From Salinisphaera dokdonensis (lineage in GTDB: Bacteria > Pseudomonadota > Gammaproteobacteria > Nevskiales > Salinisphaeraceae): DNA of 64,000 nucleotides. The translations under genes were made by a program, and so were the position numbers. Position 1 is the stretch's first letter; every line of letters begins with the position of its first letter. Below are positions 8,097-16,276 of this stretch, piece after piece. The stretch spans positions 1-64,000 of the forward strand of contig NZ_APND01000003.1 of the NCBI RefSeq assembly GCF_040361215.1. The letters run 5' to 3'. Below the pieces are notes generated by a model. The model ran no database searches and was not told the origin of the DNA. It was given only the letters and a program-made list of their open reading frames with translations.

Positions 8097-8988
8097 GCCG
8101 GCCGCTCCGGTGGCCTGGCTGCAGATCACGGTCGAGACAGAGCGCGCTTCCCTGGCGGAGGCGATCTTCGAAAGCTTCGACGCCGAAGCCGTCACCGTGC
8201 TCGACGCCGGCGACGACATCACGGTCGAGAACACGCCGCACGAGCACCCCGGCTTCGAGGCGTCGCGCGTAACCGGCCTGTTTACCCACGGCACGCTCGC
8301 TGCACCCATCGAGCGCGCACTGCAGGACACGCTGGGTAACGACGCCACCATCGAAGTAAACACGCTGGCCGACGAACACTGGGCCAGCGCCTGGCTGGCC
8401 CAGCATCCGCCGCTGCACTTCGGGCATCGGCTGTGGATTGCGCCGCACGAGGCGCCGGTGGACGTGGATGACGATGCGATCGTCGTGCGTCTCGATCCGG
8501 GCCTGGCTTTCGGTACCGGAACCCATCCCACTACCGCGCTGTGCCTGGAGTGGTTGGCCGAAGCAGATATAGCCGGCCGCCACGTGCTCGACTACGGCTG
8601 CGGATCGGGGATTCTCGCGGTGGCTGCAGCCCGTCTTGGGGCCGCATCGGTCACGGCCGTGGATATCGACGATCAGGCTGTCCGCGCGACCCGCGAAAAC
8701 GCCGAGCGCAACGGCGTGAGCCAATGCATCGAAACGCCGGCACTCGACGGTATCGGCGCCCGCACCTTCGATATCGTGCTGGCCAACATTCTGGCCAAGC
8801 CGCTGATCGCGCTTGCGCCGACCCTGACTGGACATGCCGCACCCGGCGCACCGCTGGTGCTATCCGGGCTGCTCACACGCCAGATCGAAGATGTGAAAAA
8901 CGCCTACACGGGCGCATTCACCTTCGAAGAAAGCGCGATACGCGAAGACTGGGTGCGTCTAGATGCAAGGCGCAACGGGCACGACTGA
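8089..8988 (+). CDS. prmA: Ribosomal protein L11 methyltransferase
   Basis: PrmA trimethylates ribosomal protein L11 with S-adenosylmethionine. The 299-residue protein has the N-terminal substrate-recognition domain, the FGTGTHPTT linker typical of PrmA and the AdoMet-binding motif VLDYGCGSGILA from about residue 165, followed by the catalytic-loop segment DIVLANILAKPL. The start is GTG, overlapping the accC end by 8 nt, with AAGGAAG about 10 nt upstream. In related genomes this gene is often followed by dusB-fis; here fis follows and dusB is absent. Confidence 0.96.
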   Translation: MDEPAAPVAWLQITVETERASLAEAIFESFDAEAVTVLDAGDDITVENTPHEHPGFEASRVTGLFTHGTLAAPIERALQDTLGNDATIEVNTLADEHWASAWLAQHPPLHFGHRLWIAPHEAPVDVDDDAIVVRLDPGLAFGTGTHPTTALCLEWLAEADIAGRHVLDYGCGSGILAVAAARLGAASVTAVDIDDQAVRATRENAERNGVSQCIETPALDGIGARTFDIVLANILAKPLIALAPTLTGHAAPGAPLVLSGLLTRQIEDVKNAYTGAFTFEESAIREDWVRLDARRNGHD

Positions 8989-9030
8989 CGACTCGCCGAA
9001 AGTCGCCTTTCTCTGGGCGAAAAATGCCGT

Positions 9031-9036
9031 TATAGT
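9031..9036 (+). promoter_or_regulatory. Putative fis promoter -10 with GC-rich discriminator
   Basis: TATAGT lies 35 nt upstream of the fis ATG. The bases after it become C-rich (GCGCCTTCGCCCCCC). A GC-rich discriminator is typical of stringently controlled promoters such as fis and rRNA promoters in enterics. The -35 is poor, so this is tentative. Confidence 0.4.
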
Positions 9037-9071
9037 TTTGCGCCTTCGCCCCCCGAGCGACCCTGCACGGA

Positions 9072-9332
9072 ATGACGCAGATCGACCCAGACGCCGAATC
9101 TCAGCCGCTCAGTCACTACGTCGGCGCCAGTCTCGATCGTTACTTCGATTCGCTCAACGGCTGCGCGCCACCGCGCGATCTGTACCAGATGGTGCTGGAG
9201 CAGGTAGAAAAGCCTCTGCTCGAACGCGTACTCGACTACAGCGAGGGCAACCAGTCGCGCGCCGCACAGATGCTCGGCATCAATCGCGGCACGCTGCGCA
9301 AGAAGCTGCGCAGCTACGCGCTCGATCGCTGA
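9072..9332 (+). CDS. fis: DNA-binding protein Fis
   Basis: Fis is a homodimeric nucleoid protein that bends DNA and regulates rRNA and growth-phase genes. The 86-residue product ends in the characteristic helix-turn-helix EGNQSRAAQMLGINRGTLRKKL (about residues 57-80), preceded by the dimerisation helices (YQMVLEQVEKPLLERVL). It is slightly shorter than E. coli Fis (98 residues), as in many non-enteric relatives. The usual upstream partner dusB is missing. A strong terminator follows 28 nt after the stop, so fis seems to be a single-gene transcript. Confidence 0.95.
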   Translation: MTQIDPDAESQPLSHYVGASLDRYFDSLNGCAPPRDLYQMVLEQVEKPLLERVLDYSEGNQSRAAQMLGINRGTLRKKLRSYALDR

Positions 9333-9359
9333 CGTTTCGAAAAAACGACCAGACCCCAC

Positions 9360-9384
9360 CACCCGCGCTGCGGGTGTTTTTGTT
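9360..9384 (+). terminator. Intrinsic terminator after fis
   Basis: CACCCGC-GCT-GCGGGTG is a perfect 7-bp stem with a 3-nt loop (9360-9376), followed by TTTTTGTTT. It separates fis from purH. Confidence 0.9.
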
Positions 9385-9424
9385 TCCATCGGATAGAAAT
9401 CCGCACTACGGATAGAAGGCCATC

Positions 9425-11023
9425 GTGACCGATACCGCAAACACCGCCACCCCGATTCGCCGCGCGCTGATCAGTGTTTCCGACAAGACGGGCGTTGCCG
9501 ATTTCGCCCGCGTGCTTTCCGAACGTCACGGCGTCGAGATCCTGTCGACCGGCGGCACGGCGCGCGCGATGCGCGAAGCCGGCGTACCGGTGGTGGACGT
9601 GGCCGAGCATACCGGCGCGCCGGAGATCATGGACGGGCGCGTGAAGACGCTGCATCCGAAGATCCACGGCGGCATTCTCGGTCGCCGCGGCACGGACGAT
9701 GCCGTTATGGACGAACACGCCATCGCGCCGATCGATCTGGTGGTGGTCAATCTCTATCCGTTCGAGCAGACCATTGCGGCGGCCGACTGCAGCCGCGCCG
9801 ACGCGATCGAGACCATCGATATCGGCGGCCCGGCCATGCTGCGTGCCGCTGCCAAGAACCACGACTATGTAACGCTCGTAGTCGACGCTGCAGACTACGA
9901 TGCCGTGCTGGCGGACCTGGACGACCATAAGGGCACGACCACGGCCACACGCCGTCGCCTGGCCGCCAAGGGCTTCAGCCATACCGCCAGCTACGATCGC
10001 GCGATCGCCGACTATCTGCGCAGCGACAGCGATGTGCCGGACAGCCCCGCAGACGACGCCCTGCCCGAGCGCTTTGTCGGTACCTTCCAGAAACGCCAGG
10101 ACCTGCGCTACGGCGAGAACCCGCATCAGCGCGCTGCGCTCTATGCCGCCGACACAGCCGTGGCAGCCAGTCTGGTCGATGCACGGGTGTGTCAGGGCAA
10201 GGCGCTGTCCTATAACAATCTGGCCGACTCCGATGCGGCACTGGCCTGTGTACGCGCGTTCGACCAGGCCCCGGCCTGTGTGATCGTCAAACACGCCAAT
10301 CCCTGTGGCGTGGCTGTCGCAGCCGATCTGAAGACGGCCTACGAGCGCGCCTTTGCTACCGACCCGACCTCGGCCTTCGGCGGCATCATCGCCTTCAACC
10401 GGACGCTGGACCGAGCGACCGCGGAACAGATTCTTGCGAACCAGTTCGCCGAGGTGATCCTCGCGCCGCGGATCGACGACGACGCGCTGGGCGTGTTTTC
10501 CCAGAAGAAGAACCTGCGCGTGATTGCGACTGGGGATTTTCGCCCAAATAGCGAGTCCAAACTCGCCATACGCCAGATTGCCGGCGGTCTGCTGGTGCAG
10601 GACGACGACAGCCTGCTGTTCGATCGTGACAAGCTCGATGTCGTCACCAAGGCGCAGCCGGACGGCACCCAGTTGCAGGATCTTCTGTTCGCCTGGCGGG
10701 TGGCCAAGTTCGTCAAATCCAATGCCATCGTTTATGCGCGCGACGGACGCACAATCGGCATTGGCGCAGGCCAGATGAGCCGCGTGGATTCAGCGCGAAT
10801 CGCTGGTTTGAAGGCCGCCGATGCAGGCCTGGACGTGGCCGGATCGGTGATGGCGTCCGATGCTTTTTTCCCGTTCCGCGATGGCCTCGATGCCGCCGCG
10901 CAAGTCGGTGTACGCGCTGTAATTCAGCCCGGCGGATCGATCCGTGACGACGAGGTGATCGCGGCAGCTGACGAGGCCGATATCGCCATGCTGTTCACCG
11001 GGATTCGACACTTCCGCCACTAG
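9425..11023 (+). CDS. purH: Bifunctional AICAR formyltransferase / IMP cyclohydrolase
   Basis: PurH performs the last two steps of purine synthesis, formylating AICAR and closing the ring to IMP. The 532-residue protein has the N-terminal MGS-like cyclohydrolase domain (ISVSDKTGVADFAR, ILSTGGTAR, DGRVKTLHPKIHGGIL) and the C-terminal transformylase domain (ENPHQRAALY, KHANPCGVA, FPFRDGLDAAA). The start is GTG with GAAGG about 6 nt before it. The fis terminator lies between 9360 and 9384, so purH needs its own promoter or readthrough. Confidence 0.98.
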   Translation: MTDTANTATPIRRALISVSDKTGVADFARVLSERHGVEILSTGGTARAMREAGVPVVDVAEHTGAPEIMDGRVKTLHPKIHGGILGRRGTDDAVMDEHAIAPIDLVVVNLYPFEQTIAAADCSRADAIETIDIGGPAMLRAAAKNHDYVTLVVDAADYDAVLADLDDHKGTTTATRRRLAAKGFSHTASYDRAIADYLRSDSDVPDSPADDALPERFVGTFQKRQDLRYGENPHQRAALYAADTAVAASLVDARVCQGKALSYNNLADSDAALACVRAFDQAPACVIVKHANPCGVAVAADLKTAYERAFATDPTSAFGGIIAFNRTLDRATAEQILANQFAEVILAPRIDDDALGVFSQKKNLRVIATGDFRPNSESKLAIRQIAGGLLVQDDDSLLFDRDKLDVVTKAQPDGTQLQDLLFAWRVAKFVKSNAIVYARDGRTIGIGAGQMSRVDSARIAGLKAADAGLDVAGSVMASDAFFPFRDGLDAAAQVGVRAVIQPGGSIRDDEVIAAADEADIAMLFTGIRHFRH

Positions 11024-11056
11024 GGCGCGACGGCTTTCCGACATTCGCCCGCGTTT

Positions 11057-11074
11057 GCGTCATTTAATTGACGC
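11057..11074. promoter_or_regulatory. Inverted repeat upstream of the copper oxidase gene
   Basis: GCGTCA-TTTAAT-TGACGC is a perfect 6-bp inverted repeat with an A/T centre in the purH to 11165 gap. There is no T run, so an operator is more likely than a terminator. The regulator is unknown. Confidence 0.35.
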
Positions 11075-11123
11075 GTGTTATCACTTCTCCTGACCGATCG
11101 ATAAATAATATCAATTAAGGCAC

Positions 11124-11147
11124 AACCACGGCCCCTCTACCGTGGTT
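11124..11147 (+). promoter_or_regulatory. Leader hairpin next to the ribosome binding site
   Basis: AACCACGG and CCGTGGTT (11124-11131 and 11140-11147) form a perfect 8-bp stem with an 8-nt loop. It ends directly before the AGAGGAG ribosome binding site of the gene at 11165. It may stabilise the mRNA or modulate translation. Confidence 0.4.
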
Positions 11148-11164
11148 CAGAGGAGTGGAAAACA

Positions 11165-13810
11165 ATGCGAATCGTCATGTCTGCGGCAGCCGCGGCCGCG
11201 CTAACCTTATCCGTGTCGGCTACGCCGGCGCTGGCCGCCCTGGATGGCGGCTTGCTCGGCAAGCTTCTGAATGCGGGCCAGAGCGACAACGCCGGCGCCC
11301 AGACCGAAGGCTCGGCCGAGGCACAAACCGATGGCAGCTCGATGCAGGCGAATGCCGATGCGAGCGCCGACGCTGGTAACGAAGCCGGCTCGGATGCAAT
11401 GGCCCCCGAGGTCGGCGGCAGCTTCAGCGAGCCGTTTGCCGAACCGACCATCACGGTCGACCAGGAAGAAGTCACCACCGACGAACGCTGCATCCCGGGC
11501 GCCGACGGCTCCCTGAACTGCAAGCCCGCCGCCGGCACCATTGCCGTGCTGGGTGACGGCCGTTTCGTCTATCTCAACGCCCTTGAAGGCACCGAGAACG
11601 TGGAGCTGTCCATCGTCGCCGAATTCGGCGAGGTCTCGGTGAACGATCAGTCGCGCGTGCTGACGCTCGACGAAAACGACAACCCGACCTGGACCCGCCC
11701 CGCGCCCAATGATGGCGGCGCGAATCCGGACGGCAACGACAGCGAAACGATCGCACGCGGCCTGCCCGGCGTGCCGAACGGCGTCCTGTCCACCGCCGAC
11801 AACACCGACAAGAACGACGGCGCGCTGTTCTGTGCCGACGTCGTGTTTCTGGCCGACGGCAGCATGATGGCCGTAGGCGGCACCGACTATTACACCGAGC
11901 CGGGCGTCGACGGCGTGCCGGTCGGCGTGGTCGAGCTCGAGGGTCTGAAGTCCTCGCGTATCTTCGACCCGGAAACGAATACCTGGACGCAGAGCGGCGA
12001 CATGAAGTTCGGTCGCTGGTATCCGAGCCTGGTGACCATGGCTGGCGGCGATGTGTTCGTGGCCAGTGGCGTGACCAAGCTGCTCAAGCCGGTTTACCCG
12101 GAGCAGCCGCTGAACTCGGGTCGTAACGTGGTCCAGACCGAGACCTACGACATCGACAACGGCACCTGGAGCGAGAACGGCGATGCCGCTCAGCGCACTC
12201 TGCCGCTGTTCCCGCGCATGCACCTGCTGCCCAACGGTCAGGTTTACTACAACGCCGGCGGCCAGGCCTTCAATCCCTTCGGCCAGGCCTATGACCAGGC
12301 GCTGTGGAACATCGTCGCGGCCTACGATCCTGAAACCAAGAACTGGACGGATCTCGGCTATGCCGGCCTGCCGCTCAAGCTCAACGAAGTCGGCCTGAGC
12401 CAGCTGACCAGCACGCTCAACCCGACCAATCTGAATGCGGATCAGGTTCAGAGCACGCTGACCGAGCTGGTCGGTACGACGCTTAGCAACCCGACTGGGG
12501 CGATTGAAGGTCTGCTGGAAACGCCAGTCGATGCCCGCGCGCTGGAGCGTGTCGTCGGTGCCGGCATGCGTGGCTCGACCTTCTCGGCCATGCTGCCCAT
12601 GAAGCCCGACGCAAACGGCGGCTATCACGAAGCCGAGTTCCTGACCGCAGGCGGTGTGCCGACCTACGTGACCGTGGGCAGCCCGGGCGGCTACCTGCCG
12701 GTCTCCTCGTCGCGTATCGATACCGTGACGGTCAACAACGACGAAATGAGCTACGAGTCGCGCCTCACCGGCCCGCTCAGCCAGCCCCGCTGGTACGGCT
12801 ACTCCGTCGTCATGCCGGACAATGGCGTGATGGTCTTTTCCGGTGGCACGCGTGATGGTGTGGTGGTGCCGGGTCTGGAAGGCGCTATCCGCCAGACCGA
12901 GCGTTTCGATATCGAAACCGAGACCTGGACCCCGATGGCCACAGCGCATCGTCCGCGTACGTACCACAACACCGCCGTGCTGATGCCGGACGGTCGCATC
13001 CTGGTGGGCGGCCATTCGCCGATCAACACGGCCTATCTGTCCTTCATCAACCTCGAGGGCATTGGCCTGGCGGACTACCAGAGCCGCGATCCGTCCTTCG
13101 AGATCTACACGCCGCCGTATGCCATGCGTGACGACCGGCCTGTGATCGAAGACGCGCCGACCGAACTCGAAACCGACGGCGATACGTTCACCATGACGGT
13201 GAGCAACCCGGACGTGGATCAGGTCATGCTCATTCGTCGCACCGCGACGACCCATCTGGTCGACGGCGACCAGCGTGCAGTCGTACTGCCGATCGCTTCC
13301 AAGAACGGCAACGAACTGACCGTGCAGATGACCGGCAACCCGGCCGTGCTGCCCGCCGGCCAGTACATGATGTTCGCCAGCTACGAAGCCAGCGACGGCA
13401 AGCGTGTACCTTCGGTCTCGACCCCGGTGGGCATCGCACCGAACCCGAGCGCCCAGGGCGACATCGATCAGCCTGAACCGGCCCCGGTCGAGGAAAGCGA
13501 AGACGGCAGCCTGTTCACCGGCGGTACCGGTAACGCGCTCGACGGCTCAGTGTCTCCGCTGCTGCCGGTCACCGACCTGCTGAGCGGCGTCACCAGCGCC
13601 ATCCCGGGCCCGGAAACCGCCATCACTGGCGCACCGGCGGTCGGCGAGGAACTCGCCAACTTCGGTGAGCGTAGTGGCGGTCTGCTGCAGGAGACCGTAA
13701 AGAGTCTGCCAACAGCCGGTGAAGGCCTGGTCCGAGACCTGACCAACGCCGCGGGTGACAGCGGCGACGGCGAAGACGACGGTGGTGACACCGGCGCCGA
13801 GACGCCGTGA
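11165..13810 (+). CDS. Exported galactose-oxidase-like radical copper oxidase candidate (DUF1929)
   Basis: The 881-residue protein has a signal peptide (cleavage near PALA, residue 24), an acidic low-complexity stretch, a kelch-type beta-propeller (about 200-650) and a C-terminal galactose-oxidase-like early-set domain (about 655-755). All residues of a Cys-Tyr radical copper site seem present: C223 in LFCAD, Y286 in RWYPS, Y600-H601 in RTYHNT and H697 in TTHLV. By family it should oxidise an alcohol or aldehyde and release hydrogen peroxide in the periplasm or outside; the substrate is unknown. An insertion at about 405-475 and a Glu/Asp/Gly-rich tail (760-881) are unusual. AGAGGAG precedes the ATG. 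The GTGA overlap couples it to the next gene. Confidence 0.85.
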   Translation: MRIVMSAAAAAALTLSVSATPALAALDGGLLGKLLNAGQSDNAGAQTEGSAEAQTDGSSMQANADASADAGNEAGSDAMAPEVGGSFSEPFAEPTITVDQEEVTTDERCIPGADGSLNCKPAAGTIAVLGDGRFVYLNALEGTENVELSIVAEFGEVSVNDQSRVLTLDENDNPTWTRPAPNDGGANPDGNDSETIARGLPGVPNGVLSTADNTDKNDGALFCADVVFLADGSMMAVGGTDYYTEPGVDGVPVGVVELEGLKSSRIFDPETNTWTQSGDMKFGRWYPSLVTMAGGDVFVASGVTKLLKPVYPEQPLNSGRNVVQTETYDIDNGTWSENGDAAQRTLPLFPRMHLLPNGQVYYNAGGQAFNPFGQAYDQALWNIVAAYDPETKNWTDLGYAGLPLKLNEVGLSQLTSTLNPTNLNADQVQSTLTELVGTTLSNPTGAIEGLLETPVDARALERVVGAGMRGSTFSAMLPMKPDANGGYHEAEFLTAGGVPTYVTVGSPGGYLPVSSSRIDTVTVNNDEMSYESRLTGPLSQPRWYGYSVVMPDNGVMVFSGGTRDGVVVPGLEGAIRQTERFDIETETWTPMATAHRPRTYHNTAVLMPDGRILVGGHSPINTAYLSFINLEGIGLADYQSRDPSFEIYTPPYAMRDDRPVIEDAPTELETDGDTFTMTVSNPDVDQVMLIRRTATTHLVDGDQRAVVLPIASKNGNELTVQMTGNPAVLPAGQYMMFASYEASDGKRVPSVSTPVGIAPNPSAQGDIDQPEPAPVEESEDGSLFTGGTGNALDGSVSPLLPVTDLLSGVTSAIPGPETAITGAPAVGEELANFGERSGGLLQETVKSLPTAGEGLVRDLTNAAGDSGDGEDDGGDTGAETP

Positions 13811-14823
13811 TCGGGCTATCTAGCCTCAGCCGGCCGCTTGCGAGCGGCCGGCTTTTTATTGGTCTGTGCTTCGTGTTGTGGGCCGGCTTTGTCTTTGCCC
13901 ACGGTGGTGACGACGACAAGGCACCGGTAGAGGCCGCTCTTGCGCCTCTCCCCGCGGAACTCGAGGGCATTCACGTACAGCTGCGTCGTACGCTTGCGCC
14001 GCAGTTGCTGGTAGCCAACCCGACCGACAAGGAACTCACCGTCTTCGACAGCGACGGCCGGGCATTCTTGCGTATCGGTCCGGGCGCCACACAGGCAGAC
14101 CTAGGGGCAGCAGCCTTCCATCGCACCAACACACTGATGGCGCCCGGCGCGATAAAAGCCGATGCATCAAAGGCGCCCAACTGGCAAACCGTCGAAGCCA
14201 CGCCGAACTGGGGCTGGTTCGATCTGCGCCTGCGTACCGACGCAGTCGCCGTGCCACACGAGATAGTCGATCGCGGCAAACGTGCCGAAGTCGGGCAATG
14301 GTCCATTCCAGTACAGCTGGGTGATCAGAAAGCCGCGATTAAGGGCCATTTCGCATTCGCTCCCAAGCCGGCCGGCATTCCCGAGGCTCGGGTCGCCGAT
14401 ACGGGCGCGCTTGGTGATGTCGCACTCGTACGAGCCATGAACGGCAGTGCGCGTATCGGTCTGTTCTTGTCGTACCGCGGCAGCGAACCGATGATCGTGC
14501 ATGGCGCGGTCGATGAGCCGATGCTGCGTTTCGACAGCACCGGCGTTTCGGTCAACCGGCATAGTCCGACCTGGAAAGATGTGGCGCCCGCCGGCGCCCC
14601 GCCCTACCAGGCCGGTGACGGCACCGATTGGGCACGGGTTTCGTCGCAGCGCAGTTACGGCTGGGTCGACCCGCGTGCAGGCCACCTCGGCACTGTCGAA
14701 GCCACAGACGAAACCTCGGTGATCAAGAACTGGACGATCCCGGTCACGGTTGGCGACAGCAAAAGCGCGATCGAAGGCGTCACCGAATGGAAGCCCGTCA
14801 AGCCGCTGGCCAAGGCGGACTGA
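13807..14823 (+). CDS. Exported protein of unknown function with an internal duplication
   Basis: I do not recognise this 338-residue protein. It starts at GTG overlapping the upstream stop (GTGA). Its first 32 residues look like a signal peptide: arginines, then LFIGLCFVLWAGFVFA and AHG. After an acidic stretch (HGGDDDK) come two related halves, about residues 67-185 and 229-338. Each ends in a similar block (WSIPVQLGDQKAAIKG and WTIPVTVGDSKSAIEG), preceded by a Trp-rich segment (NWGWFDLR and SYGWVDPR). A partner or assembly role for the copper oxidase candidate is only inferred from coupling. If the start were downstream (GTG 13873), no proper signal peptide would remain. Confidence 0.7.
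   Translation: MIGLSSLSRPLASGRLFIGLCFVLWAGFVFAHGGDDDKAPVEAALAPLPAELEGIHVQLRRTLAPQLLVANPTDKELTVFDSDGRAFLRIGPGATQADLGAAAFHRTNTLMAPGAIKADASKAPNWQTVEATPNWGWFDLRLRTDAVAVPHEIVDRGKRAEVGQWSIPVQLGDQKAAIKGHFAFAPKPAGIPEARVADTGALGDVALVRAMNGSARIGLFLSYRGSEPMIVHGAVDEPMLRFDSTGVSVNRHSPTWKDVAPAGAPPYQAGDGTDWARVSSQRSYGWVDPRAGHLGTVEATDETSVIKNWTIPVTVGDSKSAIEGVTEWKPVKPLAKAD
13828..13857 (+). terminator. Perfect terminator-like hairpin inside the start of the downstream gene
   Basis: AGCCGGCCGCT-TGCG-AGCGGCCGGCT is a perfect 11-bp stem with a 4-nt loop (13828-13853) followed by TTTT and A. It looks like a textbook terminator for the copper oxidase gene. Yet it lies within the first 17 codons of the next gene, whose signal-peptide codons continue through it. 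Confidence 0.8.
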
Positions 14824-14843
14824 CACCCACCTGACCTGTCTGG

Positions 14844-14875
14844 GCGTGCCCGATGTCGATGTGGCTCGGGCACGC
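14844..14875 (+). terminator. Hairpin after the duplicated exported protein, no T run
   Basis: GCGTGCCCGA and TCGGGCACGC (14844-14853 and 14866-14875) form a perfect 10-bp stem with a 12-nt loop, 20 nt after the stop. No T tract follows, so termination may need help or the hairpin may protect the 3' end. Confidence 0.45.
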
Positions 14876-14901
14876 TACAGATATTCTATGCAAGAACCAA
14901 C

Positions 14902-14923
14902 AAACTAAGCATTTGCTGAGTTT
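14902..14923. promoter_or_regulatory. Candidate operator upstream of the OprB-like porin
   Basis: AAACT-A-AGCA-TT-TGCT-G-AGTTT is a 22-bp inverted repeat with one mismatched pair. It sits in an A/T-rich patch 60 nt before the porin ATG, next to TAGTAT (14923-14928), a possible -10. A repressor of a sugar-porin gene could bind here. The regulator is not in the window. Confidence 0.45.
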
Positions 14924-14983
14924 AGTATGCTTCCCCCTGCAGCACGCGATACCGCCGCTGCGCTTCGACCGACGGGGGATGCG

Positions 14984-16204
14984 ATGACACGGCCACGACG
15001 ATTCACGGCGTTTGGCGCTCTGCCACTCTCGGCACTCTGCCTCGGCCTGGCGCTTGCGGGTGCTAGCCAGGCCCAGACCGCTGACGAGTTCGACACCGGC
15101 CATAACCTGCTCGGCGATCCGGCCGGCCTGCGCTCCAGCGCCACAGCGCGCGGCTTCGTTCTTGATGCCAGTCTGACTGGCGACTATTCCATGGTTCTCG
15201 ACGGCGGCGAGGCGAAGCGTGCCACCGCTGCCCGCTATCTCGTCGAAGCAGGCATGACCATCGACACCGCCTTCGGCCTGCCCGGTGGCACCTTCTATAT
15301 TGGCTATGTCGGTTTTCACGGCAACGATGGCAGCGTGGATGTCGGCGATTTCCAGGGCACATCGAATATCGACGCCGAGCCATTCGACGCCCTCTATTCG
15401 CTCTGGTATCGGCAATCCCTGTTCGATGACCGGCTGTCGATCAAGATCGGCAAGGAAGACGCGAATACCGACTTCGCCTATGTCGACAACGGCGGCGAGT
15501 TCATCCATTCCTCGCCGGGTTTCTCGCCGACGATTCAGGCCTTTCCCTCCTACCCGGACCCGGCCACGAGCGTAAGCGCCTTCCTGCGCCCCGGCGGCGG
15601 GCTCTATATCGGCGCCGGCGTTTATGACGGCGCAACCCAGCCCGGCATCCGTACTGGCACGCGTGGGCCCAGCACCTTCTATGGTGCCCCCAGCGACCTG
15701 TTCTGGATCAGCGAAACCGGTATCGAGTACGGCGGCGTGCACAACGGGCGCGTCGGCGTGGGCTACTGGCAGCACTCGGGCGAATTCGAGCGTTTCGATA
15801 CCGGCACCGAAGATCATGCCGACGGCGCCTACCTGGTCTGGGACCAGACCATATACGCCGATAGTGCATCGGCGCGTGAAGTCGGCCTGTTCGCCCAGTA
15901 CGGCTGGGCCGACAAGGAGATCAGCGAGGTCGAGCACCATGCCAGCACCGGCGTACAGGTTCAGGCGCTGCTGGCGGATCGTCCGGACGACGTGAGCGGG
16001 CTGATGACCAGCTATGTGGCTTTCTCGGATGCGCCGGGTGCGGGCTTCAGCGACGACTACGAGCTCGCGATCGAAGCCTTCCATGCGATTCGGGCGGCCG
16101 AGTGGCTCACCATCAAGCCCGACCTGCAGTACATCGTGAACCCCGGCGGCATGGGGCTGGACGATGCGACCGTCGTAACCTTGCGCGCTCAGATCTCTCT
16201 CTGA
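14984..16204 (+). CDS. OprB-family carbohydrate porin
   Basis: The 406-residue protein resembles carbohydrate-selective porins of the OprB family, outer-membrane beta-barrels that admit sugars. It has a signal peptide (MTRPRRF then a hydrophobic stretch to ASQAQ). Mature motifs include the GDPAGLRS N-terminal segment, KIGKEDANTDFAYVDNGGEFIHSS and the C-terminal IKPDLQYIVNPGG...VVTLRAQISL, ending in alternating hydrophobics as barrels do. The frame is open 19 codons earlier, but GGGGG before the ATG at 14984 and the signal peptide favour this start. No sugar enzymes are adjacent, so the substrate cannot be predicted. Confidence 0.88.
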   Translation: MTRPRRFTAFGALPLSALCLGLALAGASQAQTADEFDTGHNLLGDPAGLRSSATARGFVLDASLTGDYSMVLDGGEAKRATAARYLVEAGMTIDTAFGLPGGTFYIGYVGFHGNDGSVDVGDFQGTSNIDAEPFDALYSLWYRQSLFDDRLSIKIGKEDANTDFAYVDNGGEFIHSSPGFSPTIQAFPSYPDPATSVSAFLRPGGGLYIGAGVYDGATQPGIRTGTRGPSTFYGAPSDLFWISETGIEYGGVHNGRVGVGYWQHSGEFERFDTGTEDHADGAYLVWDQTIYADSASAREVGLFAQYGWADKEISEVEHHASTGVQVQALLADRPDDVSGLMTSYVAFSDAPGAGFSDDYELAIEAFHAIRAAEWLTIKPDLQYIVNPGGMGLDDATVVTLRAQISL

Positions 16205-16276
16205 CGCGGCTTTGGCTTCGGGCCCTGGCTGCCGTCGCCGGGCGGAGCGTTACCGGCTCCGACCGGCAATCAAGAC

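Noticed and set aside
6717..8531. 604-codon minus-strand frame across accC and prmA
   Set aside because: It runs antisense to two secure genes and has no recognisable domain.
11207..13255. 682-codon minus-strand frame opposite the copper oxidase gene
   Set aside because: Long only because high GC removes stops; its composition is dominated by Arg, His, Val and Gly, and the plus-strand product is clear.
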